Positions 24,739-36,460 are shown, counted from the first letter of the stretch. The stretch is 64,000 bases of DNA from Thiobacillus sp. (GCA_030680405.1 JAUXVT010000072.1:1-64000), one strand, 5' to 3'. Made by a program: numbers and translations. The notes: generated by a model from the letters alone, not told the origin.

Positions 24739-26010
24739 CTAGTCTTTCTGGTTTTTCTGCAGTTGCCGCAGGTAACTGCGGCGCTCGATGCGCAGTTGTT
24801 CGAGTTGCCGATCCACTTGCACCACGTCGGGATGCTGCTCGGTGTACTTCAGCAGCAGTTCGGTGCGCTTGATGCGCAACTCAACCTGTTTTTTGTCGAG
24901 GCCGGCAAGGTAGGCGTCCGCTTCAACAGGCGGTTTGTCCACCAGGCGGGTGGGCTCGGCCGGCACAGCTGAAGGCAGGCGGCCTGGTGCCGCATCTGCA
25001 GCCGGCTGTGAGGCGGCATCCTGCGAGGTGCTGGCGGGTGGCGGCGTGGGGGTGATTAACGGTTGCCGGGGGAGGGCGAGGAAATGGTCGATAACGATGA
25101 GGCCCACCCCGATCAGCAGAAACACGATGACCGGCGTGCCAAATGCCAGCATGGGCAGCAGGCGTGATATGCGGTTGGAAGGCGGTGGCGCAGGCACGTG
25201 TGGTGCAGCTGGGGCCAGCGCTTGGAGGGCGCTGGCCAGGGCGCGAGCGTCCGGCCGGGTTTGCGGGTTTTTGTTCAACATGCGCGCCAGCAAGCTGGCC
25301 AGTGCGGCAGGAAGCTGGTGGCGCAGGGACGCTGCGGGCACGGGCGCTTCATTGATCACCCGATACACAATGGTCGGCAGGCTGTCGCCGTCGAAGGCGT
25401 ACTGTCCGGTGAGCATTTCGTACAGCACCGCACCCAGCGAAAAAATATCGGAGCGCCCATCCACTTCGCGCCCCATCGCCTGTTCCGGCGACATGTAACG
25501 CGGCGAGCCGAGCATCTGCCCGGCTTGGGTGTGGTCACTGTTGACGAGGTGCGCGATGCCGAAGTCGGTCAGTTTGACGCGCCCGCGCTGGCCGGTGACG
25601 ACGACGTTGGAGGGTTTGATGTCGCGGTGGATGACGCCGTGCTCGTGTGCGAACGCCAACGCCTCGGCCATCTGCGTGGCGGTATCGAGCACCAGATCGA
25701 GCGGCATCGGGCCCCTGTTCATCAGGTCACGCAGCGTCGCGCCGGGAAGATACTCCATGGCGATGTAGGCAAGGCCGTCGGCTTCGCCGACGTCGTAGAT
25801 GGTCACAATGTTGGGATGCGACAGCCGACCGGCGCTCTGCGCCTCGCGCAGGAAACGCGATTCCGCGTCGGCGCCTTCCTGCCGCAACTGCGCGAGGGGC
25901 ACCGTCTTGATGGCAACTGTCCGCTCGATCAGCGGATCGCGTGCACGGTAAACGGTGCCCATCGCGCCCTGGCCCACTTCATCGAGAATTTCGTAACGGC
26001 CGATTTTCAT
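24739..26010 (-). CDS. Membrane-anchored Ser/Thr protein kinase (Hanks type)
   Basis: The 423-residue protein has an N-terminal kinase domain with all main motifs: glycine loop GQGAMGTVY, VAIK lysine, HRDIKPSN catalytic loop, DFG and MSPEQ. One membrane helix follows near residue 290 (MLAFGTPVIVFLLIGVGLIVI). Beyond it are a Pro/Ala-rich linker and a charged coiled-coil periplasmic end (KKQVELRIKRTELLLKYTEQ). No PASTA domain is present. I start at the ATG at 26010 (MKIGRYEIL). It lies 28 bases after the SDR gene, at the end of the squalene operon, and its target is unknown. A partner phosphatase is not visible. Confidence 0.88.
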   Translation of the reverse strand: MKIGRYEILDEVGQGAMGTVYRARDPLIERTVAIKTVPLAQLRQEGADAESRFLREAQSAGRLSHPNIVTIYDVGEADGLAYIAMEYLPGATLRDLMNRGPMPLDLVLDTATQMAEALAFAHEHGVIHRDIKPSNVVVTGQRGRVKLTDFGIAHLVNSDHTQAGQMLGSPRYMSPEQAMGREVDGRSDIFSLGAVLYEMLTGQYAFDGDSLPTIVYRVINEAPVPAASLRHQLPAALASLLARMLNKNPQTRPDARALASALQALAPAAPHVPAPPPSNRISRLLPMLAFGTPVIVFLLIGVGLIVIDHFLALPRQPLITPTPPPASTSQDAASQPAADAAPGRLPSAVPAEPTRLVDKPPVEADAYLAGLDKKQVELRIKRTELLLKYTEQHPDVVQVDRQLEQLRIERRSYLRQLQKNQKD

Positions 26011-26038
26011 GGCGCTGATTTCCACAGTGTGGCGAACG

Positions 26039-26782
26039 TCAGGTCTGGCATTCCATAATCTGGCCACGCACCGTGCGGCTGTCCACACCCATCAGGTACA
26101 GATAACAGGGCATCAGATCGTCCACGCTGGGAAGGGTTTCGGGTGCAAGCCCGGGATGGGTGCGCGAGCGCAAGGTGGTCGCCACCTGGCCGGGAATCAG
26201 GGTGTTGATGCGCAGGTTTTCGTCCGAGCTGAGTTCAGCGGCCCAGATTCGGGTGAGCGTTTCCAGACCCGACTTCGCCACGGCATAGCCGCCCCAGTAC
26301 GCACTGGGTTGATGGCCGTGGGTTTCGCCGGTGAATATCACCGAGGCATCCGGCGCCTGTTTTAGCAAGGGTAGACAGGCGCGGGTCAGCGCAAACGGCG
26401 CAATCAGGTTGACCCGCATCAGGGTCTGCCATTGCTCCAGGGTTTGCAGGTGGAGCGGGATGAGGCTGTAAAACTGGTGCGCGCTGTGCAGCAACCCATC
26501 GAGCTGCTTCAGGTGTTGCGCGAGGGTGCCGGCCAGCGTTTCCAGACTGCGGTCGTCGGCAGCGGCGAGGTCATACGGAAACATGGCGGGCTCGGGGCCG
26601 CCTGCGGCCAGGATTTCGTCGTACACCGCTTCAAGTTTGGCTTCGTCGCGCGCCAGCAGGGCGACGGTGGCGCCGTGGCGCGCAAACGCCAGGCTGGCGG
26701 TACGCCCGAGGCCCGAGCTGGCGCCGGTGACAAGAATGACGCGATCTGCGAGCAGGTCGGGGCGGGGGAAATAGTCTTTCAT
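26039..26782 (-). CDS. Short-chain dehydrogenase/reductase (YciK-like)
   Basis: The 247-residue SDR has the NAD(P) motif VTGASSGLG near residue 18. The NAG-type motif is altered to LLHSAHQF. The active site YxxxK is in YWGGYAVAKSGLETL. The closest known type I can name is YciK, but neither substrate nor cofactor is clear. The start at 26782 overlaps the hpnE stop by four bases, so it is made with the squalene enzymes and might act on a related isoprenoid (inference). Confidence 0.82.
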   Translation of the reverse strand: MKDYFPRPDLLADRVILVTGASSGLGRTASLAFARHGATVALLARDEAKLEAVYDEILAAGGPEPAMFPYDLAAADDRSLETLAGTLAQHLKQLDGLLHSAHQFYSLIPLHLQTLEQWQTLMRVNLIAPFALTRACLPLLKQAPDASVIFTGETHGHQPSAYWGGYAVAKSGLETLTRIWAAELSSDENLRINTLIPGQVATTLRSRTHPGLAPETLPSVDDLMPCYLYLMGVDSRTVRGQIMECQT

Positions 26783-28050
26783 AGCTGTTCGAGTAAAACG
26801 TTGACCGATTGTACTCCGCTCAGTGTGGCGCTTTCGAGGGTGGCGGGGTAAGGCCCGGCAATGTAATCGCCCGCCAGAAAAATGCGTGGGTGTGCAGTGC
26901 GGATAGCGGGGCGTGCCATGTTGGGTACACAGGCGTAGGTCGCCTGTTTTTCGACGATGCTTTTGCGCCAACTCGGAGGGCCGGGGCGAGCAATCGGCTG
27001 CAACTGGGCTTCAGCCTGATCCAGCCAGTCCGCGGGCAATCTTTCTGAAGTGCTGGCAACAAACGCCAGCAAACCCGCCTGGCCATGGCTCTGGCCGCGG
27101 TCGAATACAAACTGGGCGGGGCCATTCGCCAGGGCGAACAGCGGCTTGCTTAGTCGAAAATCCGGGTCGTGTTGCACGTAGCCTGTGGCGATGGGTTGAT
27201 AGCGGTAGGCCGCCACCTCACTCACCACCGATTCGAGTTGCGGGATCGGCGCAGCCAAGCCTGACAGATGCTGCGGCGCGACGGCGAGGATGACATGGCT
27301 GTAGGCGGCCGACTCGTTGCGCGTGCCCAGCGTGACGGCATTCGCTGCGGCATTGATCGCGGTCACCCGGCAGGCCTGCCGCACTTCGCCGCCGAGTTCG
27401 ATCACCCGTGCAGCAGCGGGGGCGGGAAACAGCGACGTCAGATCGCGGCGCGGCAGCAGCAGGTTGCTGTGCTGGTTGCGTCCACCGAAGGCGGCGCGGA
27501 CCACGTCACGGAAGACCTTGGCGCTGGCCATGTCCGGCGGCGTGTTGAGGGCGGACACGCACAGTGGATGCCACAGCAGGCGATTCAGTTTTTCGGGCTG
27601 GCTGCGGGTGAGATGGCTGACGGTCAGATGATCCGGCGTATCCGTGTTATTCAGTAAGCCATACGCCCAGCGTGCGGCGGCCAGCTTCTCGCGCCAGCCC
27701 AGCCCCTGGGCGCCGAGCAGTCCCGCCAGCAAATGCAGCGGCGCGGGCAGGCGCGGGCAGGTCAGGCTGAAATCCGGCGGCTGGTTGAGGGCGAGTGGCA
27801 GGCGCCACAAGCCATCATGCGTTGCGGTGGGATGCAGGCTGGCTATCAGCTGCAGCGTCTGTTCATACGCGCCGAGCAGAATGTGCTGGCCGTTGTCGAG
27901 CGGCTGGCCCTCGATTTCGACCGCGCGTGCGCGTCCGCCCAGGGTGCGGCTGGCTTCGTACAGGGTGACGGCGACCCCCGCTTCGGCCAGCGTCAGCGCA
28001 GCGGCGCAGCCAGCCCAGCCGCCGCCGACGACGGCGACGCGTGGCTTCAT
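26779..28050 (-). CDS. hpnE: Hydroxysqualene dehydroxylase
   Basis: The 423-residue flavoprotein has an N-terminal FAD motif (VAVVGGGWAGCAAALTLAEAG) and the amine-oxidase-like ASRTLGGRAR loop. The C-terminus, FLAGDYIAGPYPATLESATLSG, is also typical. HpnE reduces hydroxysqualene to squalene, the last step of the three-enzyme bacterial route. I start at the ATG at 28050, which overlaps the hpnD stop by ATGA; ten further codons upstream lie within hpnD. Confidence 0.93.
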   Translation of the reverse strand: MKPRVAVVGGGWAGCAAALTLAEAGVAVTLYEASRTLGGRARAVEIEGQPLDNGQHILLGAYEQTLQLIASLHPTATHDGLWRLPLALNQPPDFSLTCPRLPAPLHLLAGLLGAQGLGWREKLAAARWAYGLLNNTDTPDHLTVSHLTRSQPEKLNRLLWHPLCVSALNTPPDMASAKVFRDVVRAAFGGRNQHSNLLLPRRDLTSLFPAPAAARVIELGGEVRQACRVTAINAAANAVTLGTRNESAAYSHVILAVAPQHLSGLAAPIPQLESVVSEVAAYRYQPIATGYVQHDPDFRLSKPLFALANGPAQFVFDRGQSHGQAGLLAFVASTSERLPADWLDQAEAQLQPIARPGPPSWRKSIVEKQATYACVPNMARPAIRTAHPRIFLAGDYIAGPYPATLESATLSGVQSVNVLLEQL

Positions 28051-28892
28051 GGAAACAGCCAGGTCTTGCTGGCGAGCCACAGCTTGCGTAGCGGCGTGAG
28101 CGAGACGCGCGCGCGCAACACGGGAAAGCCGGCGCGCCGGATTTCATCCAGCAGGGTGCGGTAAATCGATGCCATCACCAGCCCCGGGCGTTGCGCGTGG
28201 CGCGCGCTGGCGGGCAGGGCGGCGAGGGCGCGGTCGTAGCAGGCGGCGGCGCGCTCAAACTGGAACTGCATCAGCGCCTGAAATTCGGGTGTGCTGAGGC
28301 GATTCAGAATGTCGGCCTCGCGCACGCCGAAGCGCGCCAGTTCATCCTGCGGCAGGTAAATCCGTCCGCGACGCGCGTCCTCGCCGACATCGCGGATGAT
28401 GTTGGTGAGCTGGAAAGCGAGCCCCAGTTCGTGCGCGTAGCGGCGGATTTCGCGGTCGTCCTCGCTGCGCGGCCCACCAAAAATCGCTGCCGCGATTTCA
28501 CCCACCACACCCGCCACGCGATAGCAATAGAGATTGAGCGACTTGAAATCGGGGTGGCGCAGGTGATCGAGATCCATCGCCATGCCGTCAACGATTTCCA
28601 ACAGCAGGGCAGGGGGCGCGTTGCGGCCTTGTGGGGTATCGAACAAGGCGCGGGTCGCCGGGTGTTGTGGCATGCCTGCCGCAAATCGCCCGATTTCGGC
28701 GCGCCACCAGTCGAGCTTGGCCTCGGCCACCTGGCGTTCGTGACATTCGTCCACTACGTCGTCGAGTTCGCGGCACAGCGCGTAAAATGCGGTGATCGCG
28801 CGCCGCGTGTCCGGCGGCAGGAAGACGAAGCTGTAGTAGAAGCTGGAGCCGCTGGCCGCGGCGCGTTCCTGGCAATACTGATGGGCGTCCAT
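28047..28892 (-). CDS. hpnD: Presqualene diphosphate synthase
   Basis: The 281-residue trans-isoprenyl synthase has two Asp-rich motifs, ELDDVVDE near residue 42 and QLTNIIRDVGEDARRGRIYLP. The FYYSFVFLPPDTRRAITAFYALCR opening is typical of HpnD. It joins two farnesyl diphosphates into presqualene diphosphate. Two bases separate it from hpnC. Confidence 0.93.
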   Translation of the reverse strand: MDAHQYCQERAAASGSSFYYSFVFLPPDTRRAITAFYALCRELDDVVDECHERQVAEAKLDWWRAEIGRFAAGMPQHPATRALFDTPQGRNAPPALLLEIVDGMAMDLDHLRHPDFKSLNLYCYRVAGVVGEIAAAIFGGPRSEDDREIRRYAHELGLAFQLTNIIRDVGEDARRGRIYLPQDELARFGVREADILNRLSTPEFQALMQFQFERAAACYDRALAALPASARHAQRPGLVMASIYRTLLDEIRRAGFPVLRARVSLTPLRKLWLASKTWLFP

Positions 28893-28894
28893 AC

Positions 28895-29701
28895 TCAGAA
28901 AATTCCGCGTCCGAGCATGATGATCCAGTCTTTCTTGGTGAGCACTGGACGGTTGTGGAACACGCAGCCGGGGTCGGCGTGAAGTTTGCGCAGGATGGTT
29001 TCGCCGCCGAGGATGGTTACGCGTAGTTCCAGTCCGATGCGTCCCTTGAGTTTCCGGCCAAGCGGCGCACCGGCCTGCAATAATTTACGCGCGCGCTCGA
29101 TCTGCTTGTGCATCATCATGTGCCACAGGCCACGCGTATCGCCCCGGGCGATCTGGGCTTCGCTGACGTGGTGCGCAGCCAGTTCGTCCTGCGGCAGATA
29201 GATGCGGTCTTTCCGGTAATCGACTGCGATATCCTGCAGGAAGTTGATGAGTTGCAGGCTGCTGCAAATGGCGTCGGAATAGGACAGATGACGCGGGTCG
29301 TGGTCGCCGTACAAGTGCAGCATGAGGCGTCCCACTGGGTTGGCCGAGCGGCGGCAGTAGTCCATGACTTCGCCGAAACTGGCGTAACGGGTTTTTTCCA
29401 CGTCCTGCGCAAAGGCGGACAGCAAGTCGCGAAACGGGGCAATCGGAATAGCGTGATCGTGGATGGCTGCCGCAAGCGGCACAAAAACCGGATGGGTGGA
29501 TGGCTCGCCGCGTTCGATGCGATCCAGTTCGGCGTGGTAAGCCGCCAGCTGTTCCAGGCGCATGGCTGCAGGGGCATCGCCTTCGTCGGCAATATCGTCC
29601 GCGCTGCGGGCAAACCGGTAGATGGCTTCGACCGGCTGGCGCAGCCGTTTGGGCAGCAACCAGGACGCAACAGGGAAATTTTCGTAGTGATCGACCGGCA
29701 C
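28895..29701 (-). CDS. hpnC: Hydroxysqualene synthase
   Basis: The 268-residue homologue of HpnD converts presqualene diphosphate to hydroxysqualene. It has ARSADDIADEGD and LINFLQDIAVDYRKDRIYLP as Asp-rich motifs, and the family start VDHYENFPVASWLLP. No ATG fits. I use the GTG at 29701 (VPVDHYEN); TTG codons at 29710 and 29707 are alternatives, and no strong ribosome-binding site separates them. It is the first gene of the squalene operon. The hopanoid cyclase gene (shc) is not in the window. Confidence 0.9.
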   Translation of the reverse strand: MPVDHYENFPVASWLLPKRLRQPVEAIYRFARSADDIADEGDAPAAMRLEQLAAYHAELDRIERGEPSTHPVFVPLAAAIHDHAIPIAPFRDLLSAFAQDVEKTRYASFGEVMDYCRRSANPVGRLMLHLYGDHDPRHLSYSDAICSSLQLINFLQDIAVDYRKDRIYLPQDELAAHHVSEAQIARGDTRGLWHMMMHKQIERARKLLQAGAPLGRKLKGRIGLELRVTILGGETILRKLHADPGCVFHNRPVLTKKDWIIMLGRGIF

Positions 29702-29755
29702 CGGCAACAAAAAAAGGGAATGGGAATAAAGACTTAGGCAGGATGCCGGGTTCGA

Positions 29756-29784
29756 TTGGGTGACAGCATCGTATTGATTATATT
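29756..29784 (+). promoter_or_regulatory. Possible promoter of tRNA-Leu
   Basis: TTGGGT and TATATT are separated by 17 bases. The -10 is good and the -35 is weak. Transcription would start near 29791, about 26 bases before the tRNA. Confidence 0.4.
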
Positions 29785-29816
29785 ACACTTATCGGTCGAC
29801 AGTTTTGCGGTAAGTC

Positions 29817-29901
29817 GCGAGAGTGGCGGAATTGGTAGACGCACTGGATTTAGGTTCCAGCGCCGCAAGGCGTGGGGGTTCGAGTCCCCCCTCCCGCACC
29901 A
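29817..29901 (+). tRNA. tRNA-Leu (anticodon UAG)
   Basis: The 85-base sequence folds as a class II tRNA. The acceptor arms are GCGAGAG and CTCCCGC, with an encoded CCA end. The D-loop contains GGTAGAC, and the anticodon stem CTGGA/TCCAG encloses TTTAGGT. The variable arm is GCGCCGCAAGGCGT and the T arm GGGGGTTCGAGTCCCCC. The fourth acceptor pair is A-C rather than the G-C of most bacterial tRNA-Leu(UAG). It lies 50 bases before tig and may be read through into it. Confidence 0.95.
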
Positions 29902-29951
29902 TCGGTTTTTTTGCCCTTCACCCATCCTCAATTCAGCCAGGAAGTATTTTG

Positions 29952-31250
29952 ATGCAAGCAAATCTTGAAGTTCTCGAAGGACTGATCCGTCGCCTGGACA
30001 TCAGCGTGCCCATGGATCAGCTGGAATCCGAAGTGCAAAGCCGCCTGAAGCGCCTGGCACGCAACGTCAAGATGGATGGTTTCCGTCCAGGCAAGGCGCC
30101 ACTGGGCGCGGTGACGCGCCAGCATGGCGCCGGGGTGCGTCAGGAGGTGCTGGGTGAAACCCTGCAGACCCGTTTTGGCGAGGCCATGCAGGCTCACCAG
30201 CTGAAGATTGCGGGCTATCCGCGCTTTGAGCCGAAAGCGGGGCAGGCTGACACAACGGCAATGACGTTCAGCGCCAGTTTCGAGGTCTATCCTGAAGTGA
30301 AGATCGGCGACTTGAGCACGGGCAAGGTCAGCCGCCCTGTCGTCAACCTGGGCGATGCTGACGTGGCGAAGACGCTGGAAGTGCTGCAGAAGCAGCGCCG
30401 TACGTTTGAGTCCACTGATCGTGCCGCAGCGGAAGGTGATCTGGTCAAGTTCGATTATCAGGGTACGGTCGATGGCGCGGCATTCGAAGGCGGCAAGGCC
30501 GAAGACTTCGCCGCGGTGGTCGGCGAAGGCCGTTTGCTGAAGGACTTCGAACAGAACCTGACCGGGCTCAAGGCAGGCGACAGCAAGGGATTCGATCTGA
30601 CCTTCCCGGCTGAGTACGCCGCCAAGGAACTCGCCGGCGAGGTCGCGCATTTCGAGGTGCAGGTCAAGGACGTGCAGGCCCCCATGCTGCCGTCGATGGA
30701 CGCGGAATTTGCCAAGGCACTGGGGATCGAAGACGGCGACGTGGAGAAACTCAAGGCCGAAGTGAAGTCCAACCTGCAGCGTGAAGTCAAACGTCGCGTG
30801 CAGGCGAAACTGAAGGAGCAGACGATGGAACTGCTGTTGCAGAAGAGCACGCTGGATCTGCCGCAAAGTCTGGTGGCGATGGAAACCGACCGTCTGATGA
30901 AAATGACGGAAGCGGATATGCAGTCGCGTGGGGTTCAGACCATGAAGCTGAATGCCGATATGTTTACTGGGCAGGCCGAACGCCGCGTGCGCCTTGGCCT
31001 GATCTTGGCCGAGATCGTGCAGACGCACAAATTGGTGGCGCGGCCCGAGCAGATTCGTGCCCTGATACAGGAGCAGGCGCAAAGCTACGAGGAGCCGGAA
31101 CAGGTGCTGCAGTGGTACTACCAGAGTCCGGAACGGATGCAGGAGATCGAGTCCTTGGCGCTGGAAGAGAATGTGGTAGCATGGGCTGCAGGTCAGGCCC
31201 AAGTGGAAGATGTGACAACCTCCTTTGAAGAATTGATGGGACGTACCTGA
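29952..31250 (+). CDS. tig: Trigger factor (ribosome-associated chaperone)
   Basis: The 432-residue protein has the ribosome-binding signature [10 protein letters not shown] near residue 45. A central FKBP-type isomerase domain ([25 protein letters not shown]) spans about residues 155-240, and a helical chaperone domain follows. It binds nascent chains at the ribosome exit. I start at the ATG at 29952 ([10 protein letters not shown]); the longer ORF reads through the tRNA gene. Its stop overlaps clpP (TGATG). Confidence 0.96.
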   Translation: MQANLEVLEGLIRRLDISVPMDQLESEVQSRLKRLARNVKMDGFRPGKAPLGAVTRQHGAGVRQEVLGETLQTRFGEAMQAHQLKIAGYPRFEPKAGQADTTAMTFSASFEVYPEVKIGDLSTGKVSRPVVNLGDADVAKTLEVLQKQRRTFESTDRAAAEGDLVKFDYQGTVDGAAFEGGKAEDFAAVVGEGRLLKDFEQNLTGLKAGDSKGFDLTFPAEYAAKELAGEVAHFEVQVKDVQAPMLPSMDAEFAKALGIEDGDVEKLKAEVKSNLQREVKRRVQAKLKEQTMELLLQKSTLDLPQSLVAMETDRLMKMTEADMQSRGVQTMKLNADMFTGQAERRVRLGLILAEIVQTHKLVARPEQIRALIQEQAQSYEEPEQVLQWYYQSPERMQEIESLALEENVVAWAAGQAQVEDVTTSFEELMGRT

Positions 31251-31891
31251 TGCACATTGATTTTAATTCACGGCCCTTCGAGCCCCAGGGTCTGGGGCTT
31301 GTGCCCATGGTCGTCGAGCAAAGCGGCCGTGGCGAACGCGCCTACGACATTTACTCGCGCCTGCTCAAGGAGCGGGTCATTTTCCTGGTGGGCCCGGTGA
31401 ACGATTCAACGGCCAACCTGGTGGTCGCGCAAATGCTGTTCCTGGAATCGGAAAACCCCGACAAGGACATCTTTTTTTATATAAACTCGCCTGGCGGTTC
31501 GGTCTCGGCCGGGTTGGCGATTTACGACACCATGCAGTTCATCAAACCGGATGTGTCCACCCTGTGTATTGGCCAGGCAGCCAGCATGGGCGCGTTCCTG
31601 CTTACCGCGGGCGCCCATGGCAAGCGCTACTGCCTGCCGAACTCGCGCGTGATGATTCACCAGCCACTGGGCGGTTTTCAGGGGCAGGCGTCGGACATTG
31701 CAATTCACGCCAAGGAAATCCTCTATTTGAAAGGGCGCCTCAACGACATGCTGGCCAAGCACACCGGACAGAGCTTGGAAGTGATCGACCGCGACACTGA
31801 CCGTGACAACTTCATGAGCGCGAACGACGCGGTGAGCTATGGGCTGATCGACAAGGTGCTGACCAGCCGCAACGAAGCATCAGGCAATTAA
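31250..31891 (+). CDS. clpP: ATP-dependent Clp protease proteolytic subunit
   Basis: The 213-residue serine protease has the nucleophile in [12 protein letters not shown] and the catalytic histidine in VMIHQPLGG. The aspartate is in [12 protein letters not shown]. The [19 protein letters not shown] oxyanion segment is intact. It forms the 14-mer degradation chamber and works with ClpX, encoded 14 bases downstream. Confidence 0.97.
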   Translation: MHIDFNSRPFEPQGLGLVPMVVEQSGRGERAYDIYSRLLKERVIFLVGPVNDSTANLVVAQMLFLESENPDKDIFFYINSPGGSVSAGLAIYDTMQFIKPDVSTLCIGQAASMGAFLLTAGAHGKRYCLPNSRVMIHQPLGGFQGQASDIAIHAKEILYLKGRLNDMLAKHTGQSLEVIDRDTDRDNFMSANDAVSYGLIDKVLTSRNEASGN

Positions 31892-31905
31892 AGCAAGGAA
31901 CGGGT

Positions 31906-33177
31906 ATGGCAGACAAAGGCTCGAGCGACAAACTTCTTTACTGCTCCTTCTGCGGTAAAAGCCAGCACGAGGTGCGCAAGCTGATTGCTGGGCCGTCGGT
32001 ATTCATCTGCGATGAATGCGTCGAACTGTGCAACGACATCATCCGCGAAGAAATCCAGCAGGCCGACAGCCAGAAGGGCGCAAGCTCCGATTTGCCGACG
32101 CCGCATGAAATCAGCGGCATGCTCGATCAATACGTGATCGGTCAGGGTCAGGCGAAAAAAGCGCTTGCGGTTGCGGTCTACAATCACTACAAACGCCTGC
32201 GCAGCAACGCCGGCAGTGGCGAAGTCGAACTGGCCAAGAGCAACATTCTGCTGATCGGACCGACCGGCTCCGGCAAGACCTTGCTGGCGCAAACGCTGGC
32301 ACGCACGCTGAACGTGCCGTTCGTGATTGCCGATGCCACCACGCTGACCGAAGCCGGTTATGTCGGCGAGGATGTCGAGAACATCATCCAGAAGCTGCTG
32401 CAAAAGTGCGATTACGATGTCGACAAGGCCAAGCAGGGCATTGTTTATATTGATGAAATCGACAAGATTTCGCGCAAGGCCGATAATCCCTCGATCACCC
32501 GCGATGTGTCCGGCGAAGGCGTGCAGCAGGCGCTGCTGAAACTGATCGAAGGCACCACGGCTTCGGTCCCGCCGCAAGGGGGACGCAAGCACCCGAATCA
32601 GGAATTCGTCCAGGTCGACACCAGCAACATCCTGTTCATTTGCGGCGGCGCGTTCAGCGGGCTGGAAAAAGTGATCCGTGGCCGTACCGAAAAAGGCGGC
32701 ATCGGCTTCGGCGCGCAGGTCAAGAATGTCGACGAGACCAAGCGCGATGTCGAACTGCTGCATCAGGTCGAGCCAGAAGATCTCATCAAATATGGCCTGA
32801 TCCCGGAATTTGTCGGACGTTTACCGGTTGTCGCAACGTTGGACGAACTCGATGAGGCCGCGCTGGTGCAGATCCTGACCGAGCCGAAAAACGCACTGAC
32901 CAAGCAGTTCATCAAACTCTTCAAGATGGAGGGAGTCGAACTCGAATTCCGCGAGGATGCGCTGAATGCCATCGCCAAGCGCGCGCTGGCGCGCCGAACC
33001 GGCGCGCGCGGCCTGCGTTCGATCATCGAGCATGCACTGCTCGATACCATGTACGACCTGCCCTCCCTCAAGGGGGTCAGCAAAGTGGTGGTGGACAACG
33101 GGTTAGTCAGCGGCGACGGCAAGCCATTGCTGATTTACTCCGATCAGGGCGAGCAGCCGCTGGCCGCCGGAGCTTGA
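31906..33177 (+). CDS. clpX: ATP-dependent Clp protease ATPase subunit ClpX
   Basis: The 423-residue AAA+ unfoldase has an N-terminal C4 zinc-binding domain ([19 protein letters not shown]). Walker A is [12 protein letters not shown] and Walker B is VYIDEIDK. The ClpP-docking loop region and [12 protein letters not shown] are present. It recognises tagged substrates and feeds them to ClpP. The order tig-clpP-clpX-lon is the usual proteobacterial one. Confidence 0.97.
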   Translation: MADKGSSDKLLYCSFCGKSQHEVRKLIAGPSVFICDECVELCNDIIREEIQQADSQKGASSDLPTPHEISGMLDQYVIGQGQAKKALAVAVYNHYKRLRSNAGSGEVELAKSNILLIGPTGSGKTLLAQTLARTLNVPFVIADATTLTEAGYVGEDVENIIQKLLQKCDYDVDKAKQGIVYIDEIDKISRKADNPSITRDVSGEGVQQALLKLIEGTTASVPPQGGRKHPNQEFVQVDTSNILFICGGAFSGLEKVIRGRTEKGGIGFGAQVKNVDETKRDVELLHQVEPEDLIKYGLIPEFVGRLPVVATLDELDEAALVQILTEPKNALTKQFIKLFKMEGVELEFREDALNAIAKRALARRTGARGLRSIIEHALLDTMYDLPSLKGVSKVVVDNGLVSGDGKPLLIYSDQGEQPLAAGA

Positions 33178-33210
33178 ACCGGAATGGCTGCTGGGGAACC
33201 TGTCAGCCAT

Positions 33211-33238
33211 CTTGAATTCCAACCTATGCCCCCCAGTT
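33211..33238 (+). promoter_or_regulatory. Sigma-32 (heat-shock) promoter of lon
   Basis: CTTGAAT and CCCCAGTT are separated by 13 bases, close to the sigma-32 pattern CTTGAAA-N12-15-CCCCATNT. The predicted start near 33246 is about 50 bases upstream of the lon start. lon is a classic heat-shock gene, which supports the reading. Confidence 0.65.
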
Positions 33239-33294
33239 ACGGATGAGCGTGGTTGAATGCCGCGCATCCTTTCCTCAACCCTTTCCAGGAAATC

Positions 33295-35724
<2,430 letters not shown>

Positions 35725-35746
35725 GCATTTTCCAACCACTCCCCGG

Positions 35747-35774
35747 AATCCCGCGCCAGTCGCGGGATTATTTT
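35747..35774 (+). terminator. Intrinsic terminator after lon
   Basis: AATCCCGCG and CGCGGGATT form a perfect 9-bp stem around CCAGT, followed by ATTTT. It lies 22 bases after the lon stop and before the separate hupB promoter. Confidence 0.8.
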
Positions 35775-35795
35775 GTCAATGGCCCGGAAAACCGC

Positions 35796-35825
35796 TTGAC
35801 ACAAGGTTTTGCGGGTTGCTATAAA
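35796..35825 (+). promoter_or_regulatory. Sigma-70 promoter of hupB
   Basis: TTGACA (exact consensus) and TATAAA are separated by 18 bases. Transcription should begin near 35832, about 40 bases before the HU start codon. This is the strongest housekeeping promoter I see in the window. Confidence 0.8.
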
Positions 35826-35872
35826 AGCGTCCACAGGGTTTTCCTGTGCCACTTGAGTGAAGGGGACAACAC

Positions 35873-36145
35873 GTGAACAAATCCGAATTGATTGATGCCA
35901 TCGCCGACTCTGCTGACATTTCCAAGGCCGCTGCCGGCCGTGCGCTGGACGCAACGGTTGAAGCGGTCAAGAAAGCGCTGAAGAAAGGCGACACGGTGAC
36001 GCTGGTTGGTTTTGGCAGCTTCTATGTCGGCAAGCGTGCCGCACGCACGGGCCGCAATCCGCGCACTGGCGCAGCCATCAAGATCAAGGCCGCCAAGGTG
36101 CCGAAGTTCCGCGCCGGCAAGGGTCTGAAGGACGCTGTCAATTAA
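35873..36145 (+). CDS. hupB: DNA-binding protein HU-beta
   Basis: The 90-residue protein begins [27 protein letters not shown] and carries the HU beta-arm segment ([21 protein letters not shown]). It binds and bends DNA as part of the nucleoid. The start codon is GTG at 35873 in GGGGACAACACGTG. The gene follows lon, as is usual, but has its own promoter and is preceded by a terminator. Confidence 0.96.
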   Translation: MNKSELIDAIADSADISKAAAGRALDATVEAVKKALKKGDTVTLVGFGSFYVGKRAARTGRNPRTGAAIKIKAAKVPKFRAGKGLKDAVN

Positions 36146-36163
36146 TAAAAACGCAGTTTGCAT

Positions 36164-36193
36164 TTGGCAAGGTCTGGAAATATGTTGTAAAAT
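36164..36193 (+). promoter_or_regulatory. Promoter of the tRNA-Val/tRNA-Asp unit
   Basis: TTGGCA and TAAAAT, each one base off consensus, are 18 bases apart. Transcription should start near 36200, a few bases before tRNA-Val. Confidence 0.7.
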
Positions 36194-36206
36194 CTTGGAC
36201 TTTGTC

Positions 36207-36282
36207 GGGTGCTTAGCTCAGCTGGTAGAGCGTCGCCTTTACACGGCGAATGTCGGGGGTTCGAACCCCTCAGCACCCACCA
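36207..36282 (+). tRNA. tRNA-Val (anticodon UAC)
   Basis: The 76-base gene has matching acceptor arms GGGTGCT and AGCACCC and an encoded ACCA end. The D arm is GCTC-AGCTGGTAGAGC. The anticodon loop reads CTTTACACG with TAC at the centre, and the T arm is GGGGGTTCGAACCCCTC. It heads a two-tRNA transcript. Confidence 0.95.
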
Positions 36283-36349
36283 GCAGGGTAAGAAAAATAC
36301 CAAGTGGTCAAGTTTAGGCAGTGCGATTTTTTGTAGTACGTAGTACAAG

Positions 36350-36426
36350 GGAGTGGTAGTTCAGTTGGTTAGAATACCGGCCTGTCACGCCGGGGGTCGC
36401 GGGTTCGAGTCCCGTCCACTCCGCCA
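36350..36426 (+). tRNA. tRNA-Asp (anticodon GUC)
   Basis: The 77-base gene has acceptor arms GGAGTGG and CCACTCC, with the discriminator G and encoded CCA. The anticodon loop CTGTCAC holds GTC, and the T arm is GCGGGTTCGAGTCCCGT. It lies 67 bases after tRNA-Val and just before a terminator. Confidence 0.95.
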
Positions 36427-36431
36427 ACACC

Positions 36432-36460
36432 AAAAAGGCGAACGTAAGTTCGCCTTTTTT
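36432..36460 (+). terminator. Intrinsic terminator after tRNA-Asp
   Basis: GGCGAAC and GTTCGCC form a 7-bp stem around GTAA, preceded by AAAAA and followed by six T residues. It ends the two-tRNA transcript and sits about 100 bases before ppiD. Confidence 0.88.
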
